Below are positions 62,001-64,000 of a stretch of 64,000 nucleotides of DNA, one piece after another. Below the pieces are notes generated by a model. That model was not told the origin of the DNA, made no database searches, and worked only from the letters and a program-made list of their open reading frames with translations. How positions within the stretch are numbered: the stretch's first letter is position 1; every line of letters starts with the position of its first letter. Both the position numbers and the translations under genes were made by a program. The stretch is from Calamus simplicifolius (taxonomy: Eukaryota; Streptophyta; Magnoliopsida; Arecales; Arecaceae): NCBI GenBank assembly GCA_900491605.1, contig UESW01004253.1, forward strand, positions 112,186 through 176,185, given 5' to 3'.

Positions 62001-64000
62001 TCATAACACATACATGTTTAACTGCCAAATTTTTTGGTATTTGCTTCATATCTCTTTGATAAGAAACTACATTTTGCACCGATCACAAGAAATGACAAAG
62101 GAGATTCACATTCTTAATGGTCCAGAGCACAATAAATTACATCTTATACAAAGAAATTTATACTGTAGGTTTCTTCACATTCTTCAGAAATTTCTTTTTC
62201 TAGGGCTGTTCTCATAACCAAGAAAATGTAAATCTGTAATATGTAATTTTATAATTTATAATTTATTTGCATCATTCCAGGTGCAGCCAACTTTTTGTGG
62301 GTCACTAAGTAAAGGCTAAAATGAAGTGAGTTGATTGATGGAATTCATACCTGTCCATTATATATAGTGACATTGACTCCCAAGGACAGGAGCTCATCAA
62401 CCTGTTAGACAGTATACCAAGCATCTGCTTTTAGGAAATGCCTGGATGATCTATGCAAGAAGTATTGTAACACTAAAAATATGAAAAGAAATGGTTAAAT
62501 GTCACTGCAAAAGGGAGTATGACACTCCATAAGATGCACTAACCATCATTAATCAACTATATAACTATTATTGCTCCCAAAATATCAAGAGCAAGAATCC
62601 ATGAGCAGATCCTTGAAAAAAGGTTTAGGTGATTGGTTACCTCATTGATCCTGGGTTTCATGTAGTCATTCCTCAGAGCATTAAAGACAGAACTGGACTG
62701 CCCATCCCAACTGTAAGAGATAAACAATCAAGCAATTCTCAAGATCCTAATTTTGAAGCCGTGTCATGAGTTTTCTTCTAAACCATTATGCTAAAAGTAG
62801 CTCACCTTACATTCTTGGGGATTATCTTTAGCTTCTCCCTAATTGCACCATTCATAAAACTATTAAGATCAACGGAGGAAGCTTTGGAGCTGAGATACAT
62901 CGAGTAACTCTTCTCCATACCAATTTTATCTGATAATGCGACTGCCATCCCAGAGATAGAGTAACTAACGTCTGGCAAAAAATTATAAAATTCTGCAAAT
63001 CATTTAACAAAAGTTAAAAGATGTACTCATGCTACTTATATGACTAAAAACTAGTTCCCAGAGTTTAAATAAGACAGCAAGACTACTTACAACACCATGA
63101 GTGTCCTTGCTAATCTGAAACTGCAGACTTTGGCACGTGCTTGTGGCCTCATAATACTGCCCTTTTGCTAGTGTTGTCTGATCGTTTCAGCAACACTGAC
63201 ATACAAAATTAGTGAATTAGATAAAAATAAATAAAAAATTTCACAACATCAATGGTTTCCTCCTGTTCTTATGCATTATTATTTAGGCAAGAATATATTG
63301 TAACCTGTTTGATCTGTTTGCATCATTCATATCAAGCCATGAGACGTCAAAAAGCAGAGGTCCCCACGAGAACTAAACACAGAATACTGAAAGTTTATAT
63401 TCTGAAACTAGAGCCGGCTAGCATATGGTTCTTTCGTTAAAAACAAAGGTAGATAGTATTCAGAACTGACCACGTAATCTTCTGGTGAAATCCAGCTGTC
63501 TCCCAAGACAACTCCTATTAACACATTAAAATGCTGAAATGCTCATTAACTTTTTTTCTAAATCTCCATAATAGCAAATTAGGATAACATAGCATGAGAA
63601 ATATCCATACCTCCAAGTATAAGTTTCAATTTGCCATCCTTAATGGCATTGAAAACCGATATGCCTAGAGTCACAGCAATTTCCTCCATAAGATTCTGCC
63701 ACAATGAAGAGTGGGCTTCTTTGTAAGCTTTCGTTCTTATTGAAGAGCTTCTTAAGAAGGGTAGTTAAGTCAGCTGCTGCCTCCCAATCGGTCTTCACCA
63801 GAAGATTCTCATCCTCAACAAAGCTGTATCCGGTGCCAACTGGGTTGTCCTAAGATTTATATTCAATTTCAAAATGAACAGCCATTCAAGAATAGAAAAA
63901 CATAACAAAAAAAATGATGGATATAGAGGTAAGGATAAGAGATTCACCACAAAAAGGAGATCAGCCTTTTGCAGCCATGTCGAATTCCGTGGCTTCAGAC
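59060..64000 (-). CDS. SCPL51: Serine carboxypeptidase-like 51-type gene, 5' end outside window
   Basis: Exons read leftward: 64000(open)-63948, 63849-63611, 63514-63471, 63372-63305, 63195-63091, 62992-62806, 62710-62641, 62401-62351, 60750-60698, 60591-60460, 59149-59060. Motifs: LKPRNSTWLQKADLLFV, NPVGTGYSFVEDE, catalytic Ser in AESYGG, GDSWISPEDYV, FSWGPLLFDVS, WDGQSSSVFN, VNVTIYNGQ|LDVIC (catalytic Asp), the His region near 60465 and VPVDQPCMAL. S10 peptidases are secreted or vacuolar carboxypeptidases or acyltransferases. The 5' exons, including the signal peptide, are missing from the window. Single-base frame breaks are seen near 63678, 63165 and 60475; the last puts the GAGH active-site His out of frame. 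It is either a recent pseudogene or carries sequence errors. The border at 63091/62992 is uncertain. Confidence 0.82.
61760..61971. repeat. GC-rich foldback in an SCPL51 intron
   Basis: The arms 61761-61845 and 61886-61971 are inverted copies: 'ggggacat...aaagt(t/c)tttgtgcaccggcc', 'ccattcgccgcgcgccgt' and 'agagcg' on the left return reversed on the right. The ~40-bp loop has 'gcccatgccatggccc' and 'gggccgcggcgcgcccc'. The block is far richer in G+C than the AT-rich intron around it. A ~38-bp direct duplication ('atgagtggggacataggaaa') at 61716-61786 adjoins the left arm. It may be a foldback element; no clear target duplication. Confidence 0.75.

Overview
This is nuclear DNA of a flowering plant, probably a monocot; a palm-like genome is a guess. 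The case rests on spliced plant genes with GC-rich first exons and AT-rich introns, a plant-type tRNA-His gene, and several families of plant transposable elements. No bacterial, organellar or CRISPR features were seen.

Layout. (1) 1-7.5 kb: a Tourist-like MITE, then an apparently intact six-exon ACT-domain-repeat gene (ACR9/ACR10 type, +), then a dead tRNA-His copy. (2) 7.5-16.7 kb: a small TRIM-like element, then a DNAJC28-type (DUF1992) gene (+) with two frameshifts. A broken pectin-methylesterase/invertase-inhibitor-like gene lies in its first intron, and a hAT-like element follows it. (3) 16.7-37.2 kb: a decayed second copy of the ACR - tRNA-His - DNAJC28 block. It is split by a 16.2-kb Ty1/copia element (17563-33782), which itself holds a younger 9.6-kb copia element in the opposite orientation (20196-29804). 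The only intact tRNA-His gene is in this second copy (34986-35057). (4) 37.7-55 kb: a dead serine carboxypeptidase-like (SCPL51-type) gene on the minus strand. It is cut by two MITEs, an LTR fragment, a solo LTR and a 12.4-kb Ty3/gypsy Tat-type element (42449-54831). The Tat element carries an antisense spliced ORF and an array of roughly 142-bp tandem repeats. (5) 55-58.7 kb: AT-rich DNA with nothing recognisable. (6) 59.06 kb to the right edge: a second SCPL51-type gene (-), open at its 5' end. It is much better preserved but has several single-base frame breaks. A three-copy repeat with AATAAA signals lies just past its stop, and a GC-rich foldback lies in an intron.

The main story is a tandem block duplication in which gene copies died in a complementary pattern. 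ACR9 and DNAJC28 are kept on the left and tRNA-His on the right, and the dead copy became a landing site for transposable elements. Target-site duplications can be read directly for the four main LTR insertions. The most unusual candidate mechanism is in the outer copia element. Its Gag start codon lies in the LTR and seems to be joined by splicing, across the primer-binding site, to the gag body about 1.9 kb downstream.

All splice sites, family names and similarities were read by eye. No alignment, search or expression data were available.
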